Shown: piece after piece, positions 16,234-25,961 of the stretch | How the letters are laid out: each line of letters starts with the position of its first letter | Numbering within the stretch: the stretch's first letter is position 1 | DNA from: an uncultured Oscillospiraceae bacterium | Lineage (GTDB): Bacteria > Bacillota > Clostridia > Oscillospirales > Ruminococcaceae | Assembly (NCBI GenBank): GCA_900548355.1 | Contig: URKR01000021.1 | Location: 1-31,605, forward strand | Length of the DNA: 31,605 nt | Direction of reading: 5' to 3' | The notes under the pieces: generated by a model | Database searches by the model: none | Seen by the model: the letters and a program-made list of their open reading frames with translations, nothing else | Told to the model about the DNA's origin: nothing | Position numbers and translations under genes: made by a program

Positions 16234-16860
16234 TTGAAGAAGCTCATCCTGGTCACAAGCCCGCCGGCTTGCGGCAAAACCTTCATTTCCCGCCAGCTGG
16301 CGGCTGCGCTCAACCATGTTGTGTATCTGGACAAAGATACTTTGATCCCGCTTTCAAAGCAGATCTTCGCCGTGGCCCACCAGCCGTATGACCGCAGCAG
16401 CATCTTTTTCGAAAAGTATATCCGCGATCTGGAATACCAGGTCACGCTTGATCTTGCGATGGAGGCGCTGCTCTACGACGATATTGTGCTGATCAACGCC
16501 CCCTTCACCCGCGAAATCCGGGACGACGCCTATATCGCCGGCCTGCGCAAAGAGCTGGCCAAGAAAGAAGCCGAGCTCGTCGTGATCTGGGTCGATACCG
16601 ACCCCGAGGTCTGCCACCAGCGGATGATCGACCGCGCGAGCGACCGCGATATCTGGAAGCTCAACCACTGGGATGAATACATCCTCGGCGTCAACTTTGA
16701 CCCGCCGCTCAACCTGCGGCTCGAAGGCCAGGACGATTCGCTGCTGATCTTCCACAACTCTTCGCAGGAGGAGTTTGAGGCCAGCATGAAGGAGATCGTC
16801 TCCCGGCTGGAGGAATCGGTCAAGAAAAACCGCCGCCCGCGCACGCCGCGCAGACTGTAA
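16234..16860 (+). CDS. small P-loop kinase-like (AAA_33/zeta-like) protein
   Basis: 208 residues with a nucleotide-kinase layout: an N-terminal Walker A of the form SPPACGKT (Lys15-Thr16; the first Gly of the usual motif is Ser), a DKD acidic pair at 33-35, a hydrophobic strand ending in VDTDPEVCHQR (about 130-140) and an Arg-rich lid segment RMIDRASDRD. This fits small metabolite kinases or zeta-toxin-fold phosphotransferases; the acceptor is unknown. TTG at 16234 is chosen as the start, as it follows AAAGGGG by about 8 bases; GTG at 16225 is the alternative. A basic tail (KKNRRPRTPRR) ends the protein. It may or may not belong functionally with the amidotransferases. Confidence 0.72.
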   Translation: MKKLILVTSPPACGKTFISRQLAAALNHVVYLDKDTLIPLSKQIFAVAHQPYDRSSIFFEKYIRDLEYQVTLDLAMEALLYDDIVLINAPFTREIRDDAYIAGLRKELAKKEAELVVIWVDTDPEVCHQRMIDRASDRDIWKLNHWDEYILGVNFDPPLNLRLEGQDDSLLIFHNSSQEEFEASMKEIVSRLEESVKKNRRPRTPRRL

Positions 16861-16873
16861 GAACCCATAAGAA

Positions 16874-16909
16874 ACACGCCCCGACCGGTGACGGTGGGGC
16901 GTGTTTTTT
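16874..16909 (+). terminator. intrinsic terminator closing the amidotransferase region
   Basis: ACACGCCCC (16874-16882) / GGGGCGTGT (16896-16904) with a second inner stem ACCG-gtga-CGGT, followed by TTTTT (16905-16909), 13 bases after the stop at 16860. Confidence 0.95.
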
Positions 16910-16910
16910 A

Positions 16911-16940
16911 GTTAGGAATTGGGAATTGCGGTGGATCGTG
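16911..16940. repeat. partial dispersed intergenic repeat
   Basis: GTTAGGAATTGGGAATT followed by GCGGTGGATCGTG (16928-16940), the latter identical to 11373-11385, and then a CGCCTGGCGGCGCGCG hairpin-like module. It lies between the converging kinase-like and glgP genes. Confidence 0.6.
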
Positions 16941-16960
16941 CGCCTGGCGGCGCGCGGCTT

Positions 16961-19228
16961 TTACTTCAGCTTCCAAATCTCCTCCTCATACTGCGCGATC
17001 GTGCGGTCGGAGGAGAAGTAGCCGGATTTGGCGATGTTGACGACCATCTTTTTCGCCCAGCCGCGACGATCCTCGTAGGCGGCGAGGGCGCGGTCTTTGG
17101 CGGCGATGTAGTCCTCAACGTCGAGCAGCGCCATGAACCAGTCCTTGTGCTTCATATCCCGCCACAGCGCCGCGAGCACGGGCGCATCGCCGAGGGCGAG
17201 CAGCTCGGGCGAGACGATGAAATCGACGAGCGGTTCGACGGCCGGCCGGTGGTAGAGCGCGAGCGGGTCATGCTTGCCGGTGGCATACAGGTCGATGACC
17301 GCATCGCTCGAAGCGCCGAAGGTGAAGATGTTATCGGGCCCGACAAGCTCGGCAATCTCAACGTTTGCGCCGTCCATCGTGCCGAGCGTCACGGCGCCGT
17401 TCGCCATGAACTTCATGTTGGAGGTGCCGCTCGCCTCCTTCGAGGCCAGCGAGATCTGCTCCGAGATATCGCAGGCCGGGATCAGCACCTCGGCCCAGCT
17501 GACGTTGTAGTTTTCAACCATCGCCACCCGCAGCCAGGGGCGCACGGCGGGGTCGTTCTCGCAGAGCGCTTGCAGGCAGAGGATCAGGTGGATGATATAC
17601 TTTGCCATCGTGTAGGCCGGGGCCGCCTTCGCGCCGAACAGCACCGTGATCGGCCGGGCCGGGGTGCGGCCGGCCTTGATCTCGAAGTATTCGTGGATGA
17701 CCCACAGCGCGTTCATCTGCTGGCGCTTGTACTCATGCAGCCGCTTGATCTGGATATCAAAGACCGAATCCGGGTCGATCTCGACCCCCTGCCGGGCTTT
17801 GAGCATCCGCTGCAGGCGGCGCTTGTTGTGCGCCTTCACTTCGAGCAGCGCGTCAAGGCTCGCTTCGTCCTCGGCAAAGGGGAGCAGTTTTTCGAGCTCG
17901 GTCGCGTCGCGCCGCCAGCCCGTGCCGATGCGCGCGTCAATCCAGGCCGAGAGCGCCGGGTCGCAGGCCTGCAGCCAGCGGCGGAAGGTCACGCCGTTTG
18001 TCTTGTTGTTGAACTTTTCGGGGTAAAGGTCGTAGAACGGCTTGAGTTCGCTCTTTTTTAGGATCTCGGTGTGCAGCGCGGCGACGCCGTTGACCGAATG
18101 GCCGAAGTGGATGTCCATGTGCGCCATATGCACCCGGTTGTCGCCGTCGATGATCGCGACCCGGCCGTCCTCGCTGCGGGCACGGGCGCGGGCGTCGAGC
18201 TCGCGCAGAATCGGCACAAGCTGCGGGGCGACCGTCTCGATAAAATCAAGCGGCCACTTTTCGAGCGCTTCGGCCAGAATCGTGTGGTTGGTGTAGGCGC
18301 AGGCGGCTTCGACCTGGGCGACGGCGTCGTCCATCGAGAGCCCGCGCGCGGTCAGCAGCCGGATCAGCTCGGGGATGACCATCGAGGGGTGGGTGTCGTT
18401 GATCTGGATTGCGACATGGTCGGCGAGGGTGTCGGGGGTATAGCCGCGGGCCTCAAGCTCGTCGAGAATCAGCTGCGCGCCGGCCGATACCATGAAATAC
18501 TGCTGGTAGACCCGCAGCAGCCGGCCGTCGCGGTCGCTGTCGTCGGGGTAGAGGAAGGCGGTCAGGCAGTGGGGGATGTCCCGCTTGTCAAAATCGATGC
18601 CCTGCGCCGGCGGTGCGGCCGGGTCGGTCACGTCAAACAGGTGCAGCCGGTTCGAAAACTCGTTGCCGGCGCCCGGCACCGCGATGTCGTAGAGCACGGC
18701 GTCGAGGTCAAACCCGCCGAACGGCACGGTGTACCGCTTGCCGGTCGGCAGCAGCCAGCTCTCTTCCTCCAGCCAGGGGTCGGGCTGCTCGGACTGTTTG
18801 CGGTCAACAAAGCGCTGGCGGAACAGCCCGTAGTGGTAGTTGAGCCCGACGCCGTCGCCCGGCAGGCCGAGCGCGGCGATCGAATCCAGGAAGCAGGCGG
18901 CCAGCCGGCCCAGCCCGCCGTTGCCCAAGGACGGCTCGGGCTCGGCTTCCTCAAGCGCGGCCAGGCTGCGGCCCATGTCGTCGAGCAGGGCGCGGACTTC
19001 GTCAAACAGGCCGAGCGCCAGCAGATTGTTGCTGAGCAGCTTGCCGAGTAAAAACTCGGCCGAGAAATAGTAGAGCTTGCGGCCGGTCTCGGGCGCGGGG
19101 CGGTTCGCGGCCAGGTCCTGCGTCAGCGCGAGCAGCGCGTGGTAAAGCTGGGAATCGGTGCAGGCTTCGGGCGCGCAGGAATAGCGCGCCTGGGTGATGG
19201 CGGACAGTTGCTGTTTGATGGATTCCAT
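16961..19228 (-). CDS. glgP: glycogen/maltodextrin phosphorylase
   Basis: Removes terminal alpha-1,4-glucose units with phosphate to give glucose-1-phosphate; cytoplasmic, GT35 family, PLP-dependent. 755 residues, the short bacterial form. Seen: [11 protein letters not shown] (52-62), [17 protein letters not shown] (100-116), [12 protein letters not shown] (271-282), and the PLP-lysine motif [14 protein letters not shown] with Lys606. The start at 19228 follows AAGGAGG. It is the last gene of a four-gene operon (26 bases after the glucosidase stop). The short N-terminus suggests no allosteric phosphorylation site of the animal type. Confidence 0.97.
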   Translation of the reverse strand: MESIKQQLSAITQARYSCAPEACTDSQLYHALLALTQDLAANRPAPETGRKLYYFSAEFLLGKLLSNNLLALGLFDEVRALLDDMGRSLAALEEAEPEPSLGNGGLGRLAACFLDSIAALGLPGDGVGLNYHYGLFRQRFVDRKQSEQPDPWLEEESWLLPTGKRYTVPFGGFDLDAVLYDIAVPGAGNEFSNRLHLFDVTDPAAPPAQGIDFDKRDIPHCLTAFLYPDDSDRDGRLLRVYQQYFMVSAGAQLILDELEARGYTPDTLADHVAIQINDTHPSMVIPELIRLLTARGLSMDDAVAQVEAACAYTNHTILAEALEKWPLDFIETVAPQLVPILRELDARARARSEDGRVAIIDGDNRVHMAHMDIHFGHSVNGVAALHTEILKKSELKPFYDLYPEKFNNKTNGVTFRRWLQACDPALSAWIDARIGTGWRRDATELEKLLPFAEDEASLDALLEVKAHNKRRLQRMLKARQGVEIDPDSVFDIQIKRLHEYKRQQMNALWVIHEYFEIKAGRTPARPITVLFGAKAAPAYTMAKYIIHLILCLQALCENDPAVRPWLRVAMVENYNVSWAEVLIPACDISEQISLASKEASGTSNMKFMANGAVTLGTMDGANVEIAELVGPDNIFTFGASSDAVIDLYATGKHDPLALYHRPAVEPLVDFIVSPELLALGDAPVLAALWRDMKHKDWFMALLDVEDYIAAKDRALAAYEDRRGWAKKMVVNIAKSGYFSSDRTIAQYEEEIWKLK

Positions 19229-19254
19229 ACGAAAATCCTCCTTTTGTAGCGGGG

Positions 19255-20880
19255 TTATTGCCCGGCGGCGTACAGGATGCGGGCCTCCCACGGGCGCAGG
19301 CGGCCGGCTTCGGCCGGGGCTTGGGTTTCGAGCAGCGGGCGGGCCGCGGCGAACCCGGCCGGGGGTTCGAAGGCGGCGGGTTTGCCGCTCCAGTTGACGG
19401 CGACGAGCATTGCCTCATCGCCGCGCCGGCGGATGTAGGCGAAAACCTGTTCGTCGTCGGGGGAAAGCAGCGTGAAATCGCCCTCGGTGAAAATCGGGTA
19501 CTGCTTGCGCAGCGCGATCAGCCGCTTATAGGTCGCAAAGACCGAATCCGGGTCGGCGACGGCGGCCGCGGCGTTGATGCGCGGATAGGCGGGGTTCAGC
19601 ATCATCCAGGGCGTGCCGGCGGTAAAGCCGGCGTTCTCGCTGCCGTCCCAGGGCATCGGGGTGCGGGCGTTGTCCCGCGCCACCCGGTTGATCGCGGCCA
19701 TTGCTTCTTCGTCCGAAAGGCCCTTGCCGCGCAGTTCTTCATAGGCGTTGCGGCTCTCCACATCGCGCAGATCTTCATACCGGAAGGCCGTGTTGGTCAA
19801 GCCGAGCTCCTCGCCCTGGTAGATGTAGGGCGTGCCCTGCAAACCGTGCAGCGTGACAGCGAGCGCCTTGGCGGATTCGACCCGGTATTCCCCGTCGTCG
19901 CCCCAGCGGCTCACGATGCGGGGCAGGTCGTGGTTGTTCCAGAACAGGCTGTTCCAGCCCTGGCCGTGCAGCCCCTGCTGCCAGCGGGCGATGCTGGCCT
20001 TGAGGGCGGGCAGCGCCATCGGCTTCGGCTCCCACTTGGAAGCGCCCTGGTCAAGCACCATCTGCTCAAACTGGAACACCATGCTGAAAATGCTGCCGTC
20101 CGGCGCGCTGTAGACCCGCGCGCGCGGGATGTTTGCGCCCCAGGCTTCGCCGACCGTGACAAGGTTCGCCCCGCCGAAGGTTTCACGGTTGAGTTCGCGC
20201 AGAAATTCAAGCAGCCGCGGGCCGTTGGCCGTGACCTCGAGGTCGGGGTCTTTGCCGATCTGGTCGATGACGTCCAGCCGGAACCCGGCGACCCCCTCGG
20301 CCATCCAGCGGCGGATCATTGCGTACAGTTCCTGCCGCACGGCGGGGTTCGCCCAGTTGAGATCGGGCTGCTGCGGCGCAAACTGGTGGAAGTAGTATTG
20401 CCCAAGTTCCGGCACATAGGTCCAGGCCGGGCCGCCGAAGGTTGCGCGCATTTTGTTTGGCAGCTGGCCGGGTTCGCCGTCACGCCAGATGTAGTAATCG
20501 TGGCAGGGGTTGTCTTTCGAGCGGCGGGCTTCCAAAAACCAGCGGTGCTGGTCGCTTGTGTGGTTGAGAACCAGATCAAGGATGATGCCGATGCCGCGGG
20601 CCTTGGCCTCCCGGATCAGGGTGCGCATATCCTCCATGTTGCCGAACATCGGGTCGATCGCCTCGTAGTCCGAGATGTCGTAGCCGTTATCGACCTGGGG
20701 CGAGGCAAAGACCGGGCTCAGCCACAGCGCGTCAACGCCAAGCTCGGCCAGATAGTCGAGCCGCCGCACAATACCGGGCAGATCGCCGATGCCGTCGCCG
20801 TTTGAATCCTGGAAACTTTTGGGGTAGATCTGATAGATCACCGCCCGTTTCCACCAATCCTTTTCCTGAAAGTTTGTCAT
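19255..20880 (-). CDS. oligo-1,6-glucosidase / alpha-glucosidase (GH13)
   Basis: 541 residues, cytoplasmic (no signal peptide), GH13 barrel plus C-terminal beta domain. It splits glucose from isomaltose-type or short maltodextrin ends. Catalytic residues: nucleophile Asp203 in GFRLDVID, acid/base Glu245 in VGEAWG, stabiliser Asp318 in NNHDLPR. The residue after the nucleophile is Val204. In characterised enzymes Val at this place goes with alpha-1,6 activity, and Thr or Ala with alpha-1,4, so oligo-1,6-glucosidase is the better guess. The start at 20880 follows AAGGAGA. It is 15 bases downstream of the debranching gene and 26 bases ahead of glgP. Confidence 0.94.
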   Translation of the reverse strand: MTNFQEKDWWKRAVIYQIYPKSFQDSNGDGIGDLPGIVRRLDYLAELGVDALWLSPVFASPQVDNGYDISDYEAIDPMFGNMEDMRTLIREAKARGIGIILDLVLNHTSDQHRWFLEARRSKDNPCHDYYIWRDGEPGQLPNKMRATFGGPAWTYVPELGQYYFHQFAPQQPDLNWANPAVRQELYAMIRRWMAEGVAGFRLDVIDQIGKDPDLEVTANGPRLLEFLRELNRETFGGANLVTVGEAWGANIPRARVYSAPDGSIFSMVFQFEQMVLDQGASKWEPKPMALPALKASIARWQQGLHGQGWNSLFWNNHDLPRIVSRWGDDGEYRVESAKALAVTLHGLQGTPYIYQGEELGLTNTAFRYEDLRDVESRNAYEELRGKGLSDEEAMAAINRVARDNARTPMPWDGSENAGFTAGTPWMMLNPAYPRINAAAAVADPDSVFATYKRLIALRKQYPIFTEGDFTLLSPDDEQVFAYIRRRGDEAMLVAVNWSGKPAAFEPPAGFAAARPLLETQAPAEAGRLRPWEARILYAAGQ

Positions 20881-20895
20881 AGGGGGTCTCCTTTC

Positions 20896-22869
20896 TTACG
20901 CTTCGCTCCATCCTCCCGCAAAGCCGGCTGCGGCGGGGCGTTCCACCGCTTCGCAAACGCGCAGCAGCTCGCCGACGCTCCAGGCCTGGGCAAAGCATCC
21001 GCGTGAATCGCCGGGCGCAGCGCCGTCGTAAATTTCGGGCAGCTGGCCCAGGCAGCCTTCGCGCAGGGCCGGGGCCAGCGCCTCCAGGTCACGCGCCACC
21101 CGGCAGGCGGCGTCCGGCCCGCCCAGCCGCAGTTCGGCAAGGTAATATCCGCCGAGCGGGAAGGGCCAAACCGTGCCCTGGTGGTAGGCAAGGTCCCGCA
21201 CCGGCTGGGGGCCGCCGTAGCTGGGGTGAAAATCGGGGTCGTCCGGCGCAAGGGTGCGCAGGCCGAGCGGCGTCCAGAGCGCGCGGCGCACACAGCGGAC
21301 CACGTCGGCCGCCATCTCTCTCGTCAGCGGGGTGAACGGCATCGAAACCGCCCAGATCTGGTTGCAGCGGATCTGGGTGTCGGCCGCCGTGGGCGGCGTG
21401 CCGACGACATCGCGCAGGCAGCGCGCTTCGGGCCGCCAGAACGCCCGGCGGAAGGCCGCGCCGACAGCATCGGCCAGTGCGTCAAACGGCGCGCCGTCCG
21501 CCCCGGCCAGTGGGGCCAGGCGGGCCAGAATCCGCAGCGCGTTATACCAGTAGGCGTTGATCTCCACCGGTTTGCCGTGGCGCGGCGTGGGCAGGTGGGC
21601 ACCGATCCGCACATCCATCCAGGTTACCTGGTCAAGCCCCTCGCCGGCGCAGAGCAGCCCGTCGGCGTCCATATGGATGCCGTGCCGGGTGCCGGCGCGG
21701 TAGTGTTCAAAAATGCGCATGGCGCAGGGCCAGATTTCCCGCACAAAGGCATCGTCCCCGGTGCGGGCGTGGTACAGCCAGATGCAGTTCAAAAACAGCA
21801 GCGCCGCATCCACGGTGTTGTACTGCGGCGGGGCGCCGTTTTCGGGGAAAAGGTTCGGCATCAGCCCGTCGCGCTCATTTGCCGCAAAGGTGCGCAGGAT
21901 GCTTTTGGCGTCGGCATACCGGTGGGTGGCCAGCGCACAGCCGGGCAGCGCGATCATCGTATCGCGGCCCCAGTCGGCAAAAAACGGGTAACCGGCGATG
22001 ATGGTCATGCCGTCGGTCGAATCCCGCCGGACAAGAAAAGCGTCGGCTGCGGCCGAAAGCGCCTGCCCCAGCTCGCTCTGCAGGCCGGCGGCGGCTTTCT
22101 GGGCCTGGCGGCGGGCCGCCTGCGCCTGCCAGAGCGTTTCGGCCGCCGGCAGCGCCGGCGAAAGCCCAAAAACCACCGCCCCCTGCACAATGGCGCCGGG
22201 CTCCGCTGTGAAGCGGAAACACCCGGCCGCCGCGCAGAGCCCGGTTGGGGTGCGGCCGTCCGGCGCGTCGTGAGCAAAGCGCAGCGTCTCAAACCGGGTG
22301 GGCGCGGGTTCGGCCGCGCCGTTTTCCACCGCATAGAACAGCGTGTGGCCGCCGCTTTCAATGCGCGCATCGCTCCAGCTGAAGGCCCGGCGGCGGGTCA
22401 GTTTGCCGCCTTTTGGCACAAAACGCAGCCAGGGGGTCACGGTCAAGGCGGCGCGGGCATCGGCGCCGTTTTCGATTGTGTAGAGCACGGCGACGGTGTT
22501 TTCCCCATAGCCGAGCGCGACGCGGCGGGTGACCCGCACGCCGTTTGCTTCATACGCCCAGGCCGGGCCGTCGGCGTCAAACAGGGTCAAAAACCGCCAG
22601 CCGTCCTCGGCAGGGGCGTTTTCTTTATCCTGTGCAGAGAGGGAAAACACGCCGCCGCCAACCGCGACCTCTTCGCCCAGGCGGTGGACAAGGTCGATCC
22701 GGGCGGTGGGGGCGCGGGTACAGGCCATCAGCAGCGCGTGGTCGCCGCGTGTGGCGGAAAAAGCGGCCGAAAGCGCGCTGTACCCGCCCAGGCCGTTGGT
22801 CAACAGAAAGCCGTTGTGCTGCGCGCGGGCGGCGTCGGCAAAGTCAGGGCGTCCAAATATCAGGTCCAT
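20896..22869 (-). CDS. glycogen debranching enzyme, amylo-alpha-1,6-glucosidase type (GH133-like)
   Basis: 657 residues, the usual length for the archaeal/bacterial GDE type that removes alpha-1,6 branch glucose. The N-terminal beta-rich domain opens with LLTNGLGGYSAL (about 22-33). The C-terminal (alpha/alpha)6 domain shows GYPFFADWGRDTMIALPG (293-310), PQYNTVDAALLF, VTWMDVRIG and PVEINAYWYNALR. No signal peptide, so it should act inside the cell on glycogen or imported limit dextrins. The start at 22869 follows AAGGAGA. It sits between pulA (37-base gap) and the glucosidase (15-base gap) in one operon. Having both this and a pullulanase gives two debranching routes. Confidence 0.92.
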   Translation of the reverse strand: MDLIFGRPDFADAARAQHNGFLLTNGLGGYSALSAAFSATRGDHALLMACTRAPTARIDLVHRLGEEVAVGGGVFSLSAQDKENAPAEDGWRFLTLFDADGPAWAYEANGVRVTRRVALGYGENTVAVLYTIENGADARAALTVTPWLRFVPKGGKLTRRRAFSWSDARIESGGHTLFYAVENGAAEPAPTRFETLRFAHDAPDGRTPTGLCAAAGCFRFTAEPGAIVQGAVVFGLSPALPAAETLWQAQAARRQAQKAAAGLQSELGQALSAAADAFLVRRDSTDGMTIIAGYPFFADWGRDTMIALPGCALATHRYADAKSILRTFAANERDGLMPNLFPENGAPPQYNTVDAALLFLNCIWLYHARTGDDAFVREIWPCAMRIFEHYRAGTRHGIHMDADGLLCAGEGLDQVTWMDVRIGAHLPTPRHGKPVEINAYWYNALRILARLAPLAGADGAPFDALADAVGAAFRRAFWRPEARCLRDVVGTPPTAADTQIRCNQIWAVSMPFTPLTREMAADVVRCVRRALWTPLGLRTLAPDDPDFHPSYGGPQPVRDLAYHQGTVWPFPLGGYYLAELRLGGPDAACRVARDLEALAPALREGCLGQLPEIYDGAAPGDSRGCFAQAWSVGELLRVCEAVERPAAAGFAGGWSEA

Positions 22870-22906
22870 AAGGGTTCTCCTTCGGGAAAGTGGGGGCGGC
22901 GCGCGT

Positions 22907-24898
22907 TTACACCCGCCCCAGGATCAGGGCGCTGCGGGCCGGTACGGCGGCGGTGGCGGCGCGGATCACCGGCAGGGGGGCCTGCCAGCGGTTGCTGGCC
23001 TGGCCGTCGGCCAGCACCTGCCAGCTGCCTTCCGGCAGCGGCAGGTCGTGGTCGGCGGTATCGGCGTTATAACACAGCACAAGCGTTTGCCACCGGCTGC
23101 CGGGACCGCGGTTGTCCAGCGTGAACCGCACACACTTGCGGGCCGGGCGGATGGTTTCCCGCAGGCGGGCCGGCGCCTGGGGGGATTTGTCACACAAAGC
23201 CGGCAGAAGCTTGCGCAGCGCCATCAGCCCGCGGTAGTAATCCACCAGCCCTTTCCAGGGTTCAGACCAGGCGCGGGCCCAGTCCAGCCGGTTGAGGGCG
23301 GCCGGGGCGTTGTAACTGTCCCGCACGCCCTGCTTGGTGCGGGCAAATTCCTCGCCCGCAAGCAGGAACCACCGCCCCTGGCAGCCAAAGCAAAAGGCCG
23401 CGGCCAGCCGGTTGGCGCGCAGGACCTCGGGGGTGGGGGTGTCAAAGCCGCGATCCGGGTCCATCGTGATGACAAGCTTGTCCCACAGCGTCCAGTCATC
23501 ATGGCAGGAAAGGTAGCTGATTGTCTGGGAGGCAACCCGCACCGCAAACCGGCCGCCGGTTCGCCCGGCCCATCCTGTCACGGCGGCGGAAAGGTCCTCC
23601 AGCCGGGCGGAACCGCCGTTGACAAAGCCCGGGCGCTCGGCGTGCAGGATGTGCCCTTTGACCAGGTCACGGGTGGCGTCGCAGAAGGCGCCGATGTTTT
23701 CGTCCAGCTGCGGCAGCGCGCGTTTGTCGGCCAGGCGGGTGCCGCGGCGTGCGGCCGAAGGCCCGGCGGCCCATGGCTCGCCGTAAACGAGCTTTTCCCC
23801 TTTGCCGTACCGCTCGTCAAGCGCCGCGCGGATGCGCTGCAGGAGCGCGGCGTCCAGCAGGCCCATCAAGTCGAACCGGAAACCGTCCATGTGGTATTCT
23901 TCCGCCCAGTAGAGCACCGATTCAAGAATGTACCGTGCGGCCATGCTGCGTTCCGAAGCAATATCGTTGCCGCAGGCCGAACCGTTCGACGGGCTGCCGT
24001 CAGGGTTCTGGCGGTAAAAATACCAGGGCTCCGAACGCCACAGCCAGGAATCCAGGGTATAGGTGTGGTTGTATACCACATCCATAATAACACGAAATCC
24101 GTTTTTGTGCAGCGCCTGCACGGCTTCCTTGAGTTCCCGGATGCGCACGGCCCCGTCGTCGGGGTTGGTGGCATAGCTGCCGTCGGGGACGTTGTAGTTG
24201 ACCGGGTCATAGCCCCAGTTGTACGCTTCGCTGCCCTCGGGCACCGAACCGAAGTCAAACACCGGCATCAGCTGCACATGGGTCACCCCGAGCCGTTTGA
24301 GATAGTCGAGCCCGGTCGGGTGTACGCCATCATGAAAAAGGGTGGTGCCGGTCAGGGTCAGCGCCTTGTAGGTGCCGCGCAGCGCTTCGGGAACCCCGCT
24401 CGAGGCATCGTGGGAGAAATCCCGCACATGCAGTTCATAGATGATGTCCTCCGGCGCGTGGGCGGGGGCTGTGTCGGCAGCCCAGTTTTCGGGGTCGGTG
24501 CGGCGCAGATCCAGCACCATGCTGCGCGCCCCGTCCCGCCCGCAGGCGCGGGCCCAGGGGTCGGCGGTGCGGCGGGTGGTGCCCTCGGCGTCGGTGACGG
24601 TGAAATCATAATAGGTCCCGTCCAGGTCGCCGGGCACCGTGCACTGCCACCGGCCGTGCGCGGCGCGGTCAAGCGGCTGGATCAGCCGGGCTTTGCCGGC
24701 CGTGCCGTCGTCATACAAATACAGGGTGACGGCCCGGGCGGTCGGCGCCCAGAGCGCGAAGGCGGTGGCGTCGGGGGTATAGGCGAAGCCGAGCGGGCCG
24801 TCGTCATGGAAGGCGCCGGCAAAGGATTTGGAATCATACAGCCGCTTGCGGCGGGCTTCAGCGCGCACCGGGCGCGGCACAGGGGCGGTGTTTGGCAT
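22907..24898 (-). CDS. pulA: type I pullulanase (GH13_14), intracellular
   Basis: Hydrolyses alpha-1,6 links of pullulan and branched dextrins. 663 residues. An N-terminal CBM48-like domain (about 35-140, with FALWAPTARAVTLYLY) precedes the GH13 barrel. Seen: the type I signature YNWGYDP (226-232), region I DVVYNHTY, nucleophile Asp343 in DGFRFDLMG, acid/base Glu374 in VYGEPW, and Asp467 in LSCHDDW. There is no signal peptide, so it acts on imported oligosaccharides or stored glycogen. The start at 24898 follows GGAGGG. Longer reading to 25090 would be a basic low-complexity stretch crossing the malG terminator. It is the first gene of the operon pulA-gde-glucosidase-glgP; no clear promoter is visible in the 110 bases upstream. 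Confidence 0.96.
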   Translation of the reverse strand: MPNTAPVPRPVRAEARRKRLYDSKSFAGAFHDDGPLGFAYTPDATAFALWAPTARAVTLYLYDDGTAGKARLIQPLDRAAHGRWQCTVPGDLDGTYYDFTVTDAEGTTRRTADPWARACGRDGARSMVLDLRRTDPENWAADTAPAHAPEDIIYELHVRDFSHDASSGVPEALRGTYKALTLTGTTLFHDGVHPTGLDYLKRLGVTHVQLMPVFDFGSVPEGSEAYNWGYDPVNYNVPDGSYATNPDDGAVRIRELKEAVQALHKNGFRVIMDVVYNHTYTLDSWLWRSEPWYFYRQNPDGSPSNGSACGNDIASERSMAARYILESVLYWAEEYHMDGFRFDLMGLLDAALLQRIRAALDERYGKGEKLVYGEPWAAGPSAARRGTRLADKRALPQLDENIGAFCDATRDLVKGHILHAERPGFVNGGSARLEDLSAAVTGWAGRTGGRFAVRVASQTISYLSCHDDWTLWDKLVITMDPDRGFDTPTPEVLRANRLAAAFCFGCQGRWFLLAGEEFARTKQGVRDSYNAPAALNRLDWARAWSEPWKGLVDYYRGLMALRKLLPALCDKSPQAPARLRETIRPARKCVRFTLDNRGPGSRWQTLVLCYNADTADHDLPLPEGSWQVLADGQASNRWQAPLPVIRAATAAVPARSALILGRV

Positions 24899-25008
24899 GG
24901 ATGATCCCTCCGTTTGTGTTGGATATTTGATCTGCGGGCGCAAACCCGGGCAGACGAAGAAGCCGAAAGGGCGCGCGGCGCGTTTCCGTTTTCTTCGGGA
25001 TGTGCGAT

Positions 25009-25048
25009 AAAAATTGCCGGGCCGGCCGGGAAAACCGGCGGCCCGGCA
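25009..25048 (-). terminator. malEFG terminator
   Basis: On the minus strand TGCCGGGCC (25048-25040) pairs with GGCCCGGCA (25023-25015), with further inner pairing around TTTT, and is followed by ATTTTT (T-run at 25013-25009). It separates the transporter operon from pulA. Confidence 0.93.
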
Positions 25049-25095
25049 GCAAGGGGCGGGCGGGGAACAGGGAACCCCCGCGGCGGGCAAGGAAA

Positions 25096-25959
25096 TCAGC
25101 CCTTGACGGCGCCGGCCATGCCGTTGACGTAATATTTCTGCAGTTTCAGGAACAGGATCGCGATCGGGATCGAGATCAGCACCGAACCGGCCGCGAAGCT
25201 CGTGTACCAGTTGTCGATGTATTCCTTTTCAAGCATGCGCCACAAACCGATCGCGACGGTGTACTGGTCGGCGTTGGCGCGGCAGATGACCTTGGCGAAG
25301 ATGAAGTCAACCCAGGGGGCCGTGAAGGAGGTCAGGATCTGGTAGATGATGATCGGCTTCGAGAGCGGCAGCGTGATCTTGGTAAAGATCTGCCAGCGGG
25401 TGCAGCCGTCGATCAGGGCCGCTTCGTCGATCTCCTTGGGCATCGTATCAAAGAAGCCCTTGATGATCTGGAAGCCGAGCGCCGCGCCGCCCGAATAGCA
25501 CAGGATCAGCGCGATGCGGACATTGTTGCCCTCGGTCAAACCGACGGCTTTGAGGATGAAGTAGACGGCCACCATCGACATGAAGCCGGGAAAGAGCCCC
25601 AGGATCATCGCCATATTCATATACGGCTTGCGCAGCTTGAACTTGAGCCGGCTCAGGCAGTAGGAGGCCGAGAGCACGAAAAAGCTCGAGAGCAAGCAGG
25701 AGAAGATCGCGATAATCAGGGTGTTCATGAACATCCGCGGGAAGTTCAGAAGCGTTGTGTCGCTAAAAAGCTTGATATAGTTGTCCAGCGTGTAGGTCTT
25801 GGGGAAGAAGGAGGAAACGTAGGAGCCCTTCTCCCCGCGGAAGCTTGTCAGGATAACCCACAGAACCGGGAACATCCAGACGACGGCCAGCACGGCCAAA
25901 ATCGCGTGCACGAAAATGTTGTTGCGCAGCCGGATGGCCTTGGCGCTTCTTTGTTTCAT
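25096..25959 (-). CDS. malG: maltodextrin ABC transporter permease MalG
   Basis: Membrane subunit of a carbohydrate uptake-1 type importer. 287 residues with 6 predicted helices. The cytoplasmic ATPase-docking EAA loop is clear (EAALIDGCTRWQIFTKITLP at about 179-198). The N-terminus is NNIFVHAILAVLAVVWMFPVLW, typical of MalG. The start at 25959 follows AAGGAGG and lies 2 bases after the malF stop, so translation is coupled. No ATPase gene is in the operon; a shared MsmX/MsmK-type ATPase elsewhere is likely, as in other Firmicutes. Confidence 0.96.
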   Translation of the reverse strand: MKQRSAKAIRLRNNIFVHAILAVLAVVWMFPVLWVILTSFRGEKGSYVSSFFPKTYTLDNYIKLFSDTTLLNFPRMFMNTLIIAIFSCLLSSFFVLSASYCLSRLKFKLRKPYMNMAMILGLFPGFMSMVAVYFILKAVGLTEGNNVRIALILCYSGGAALGFQIIKGFFDTMPKEIDEAALIDGCTRWQIFTKITLPLSKPIIIYQILTSFTAPWVDFIFAKVICRANADQYTVAIGLWRMLEKEYIDNWYTSFAAGSVLISIPIAILFLKLQKYYVNGMAGAVKG

Positions 25960-25961
25960 GA

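Noticed and set aside
21181..24904. Long plus-strand open frames opposite gde and pulA (up to 791 codons)
   Set aside because: They are mirror frames of GC-rich genes, dominated by Arg, Gly, Ala and Pro, with no recognisable domain, while the minus-strand products have intact catalytic motifs.
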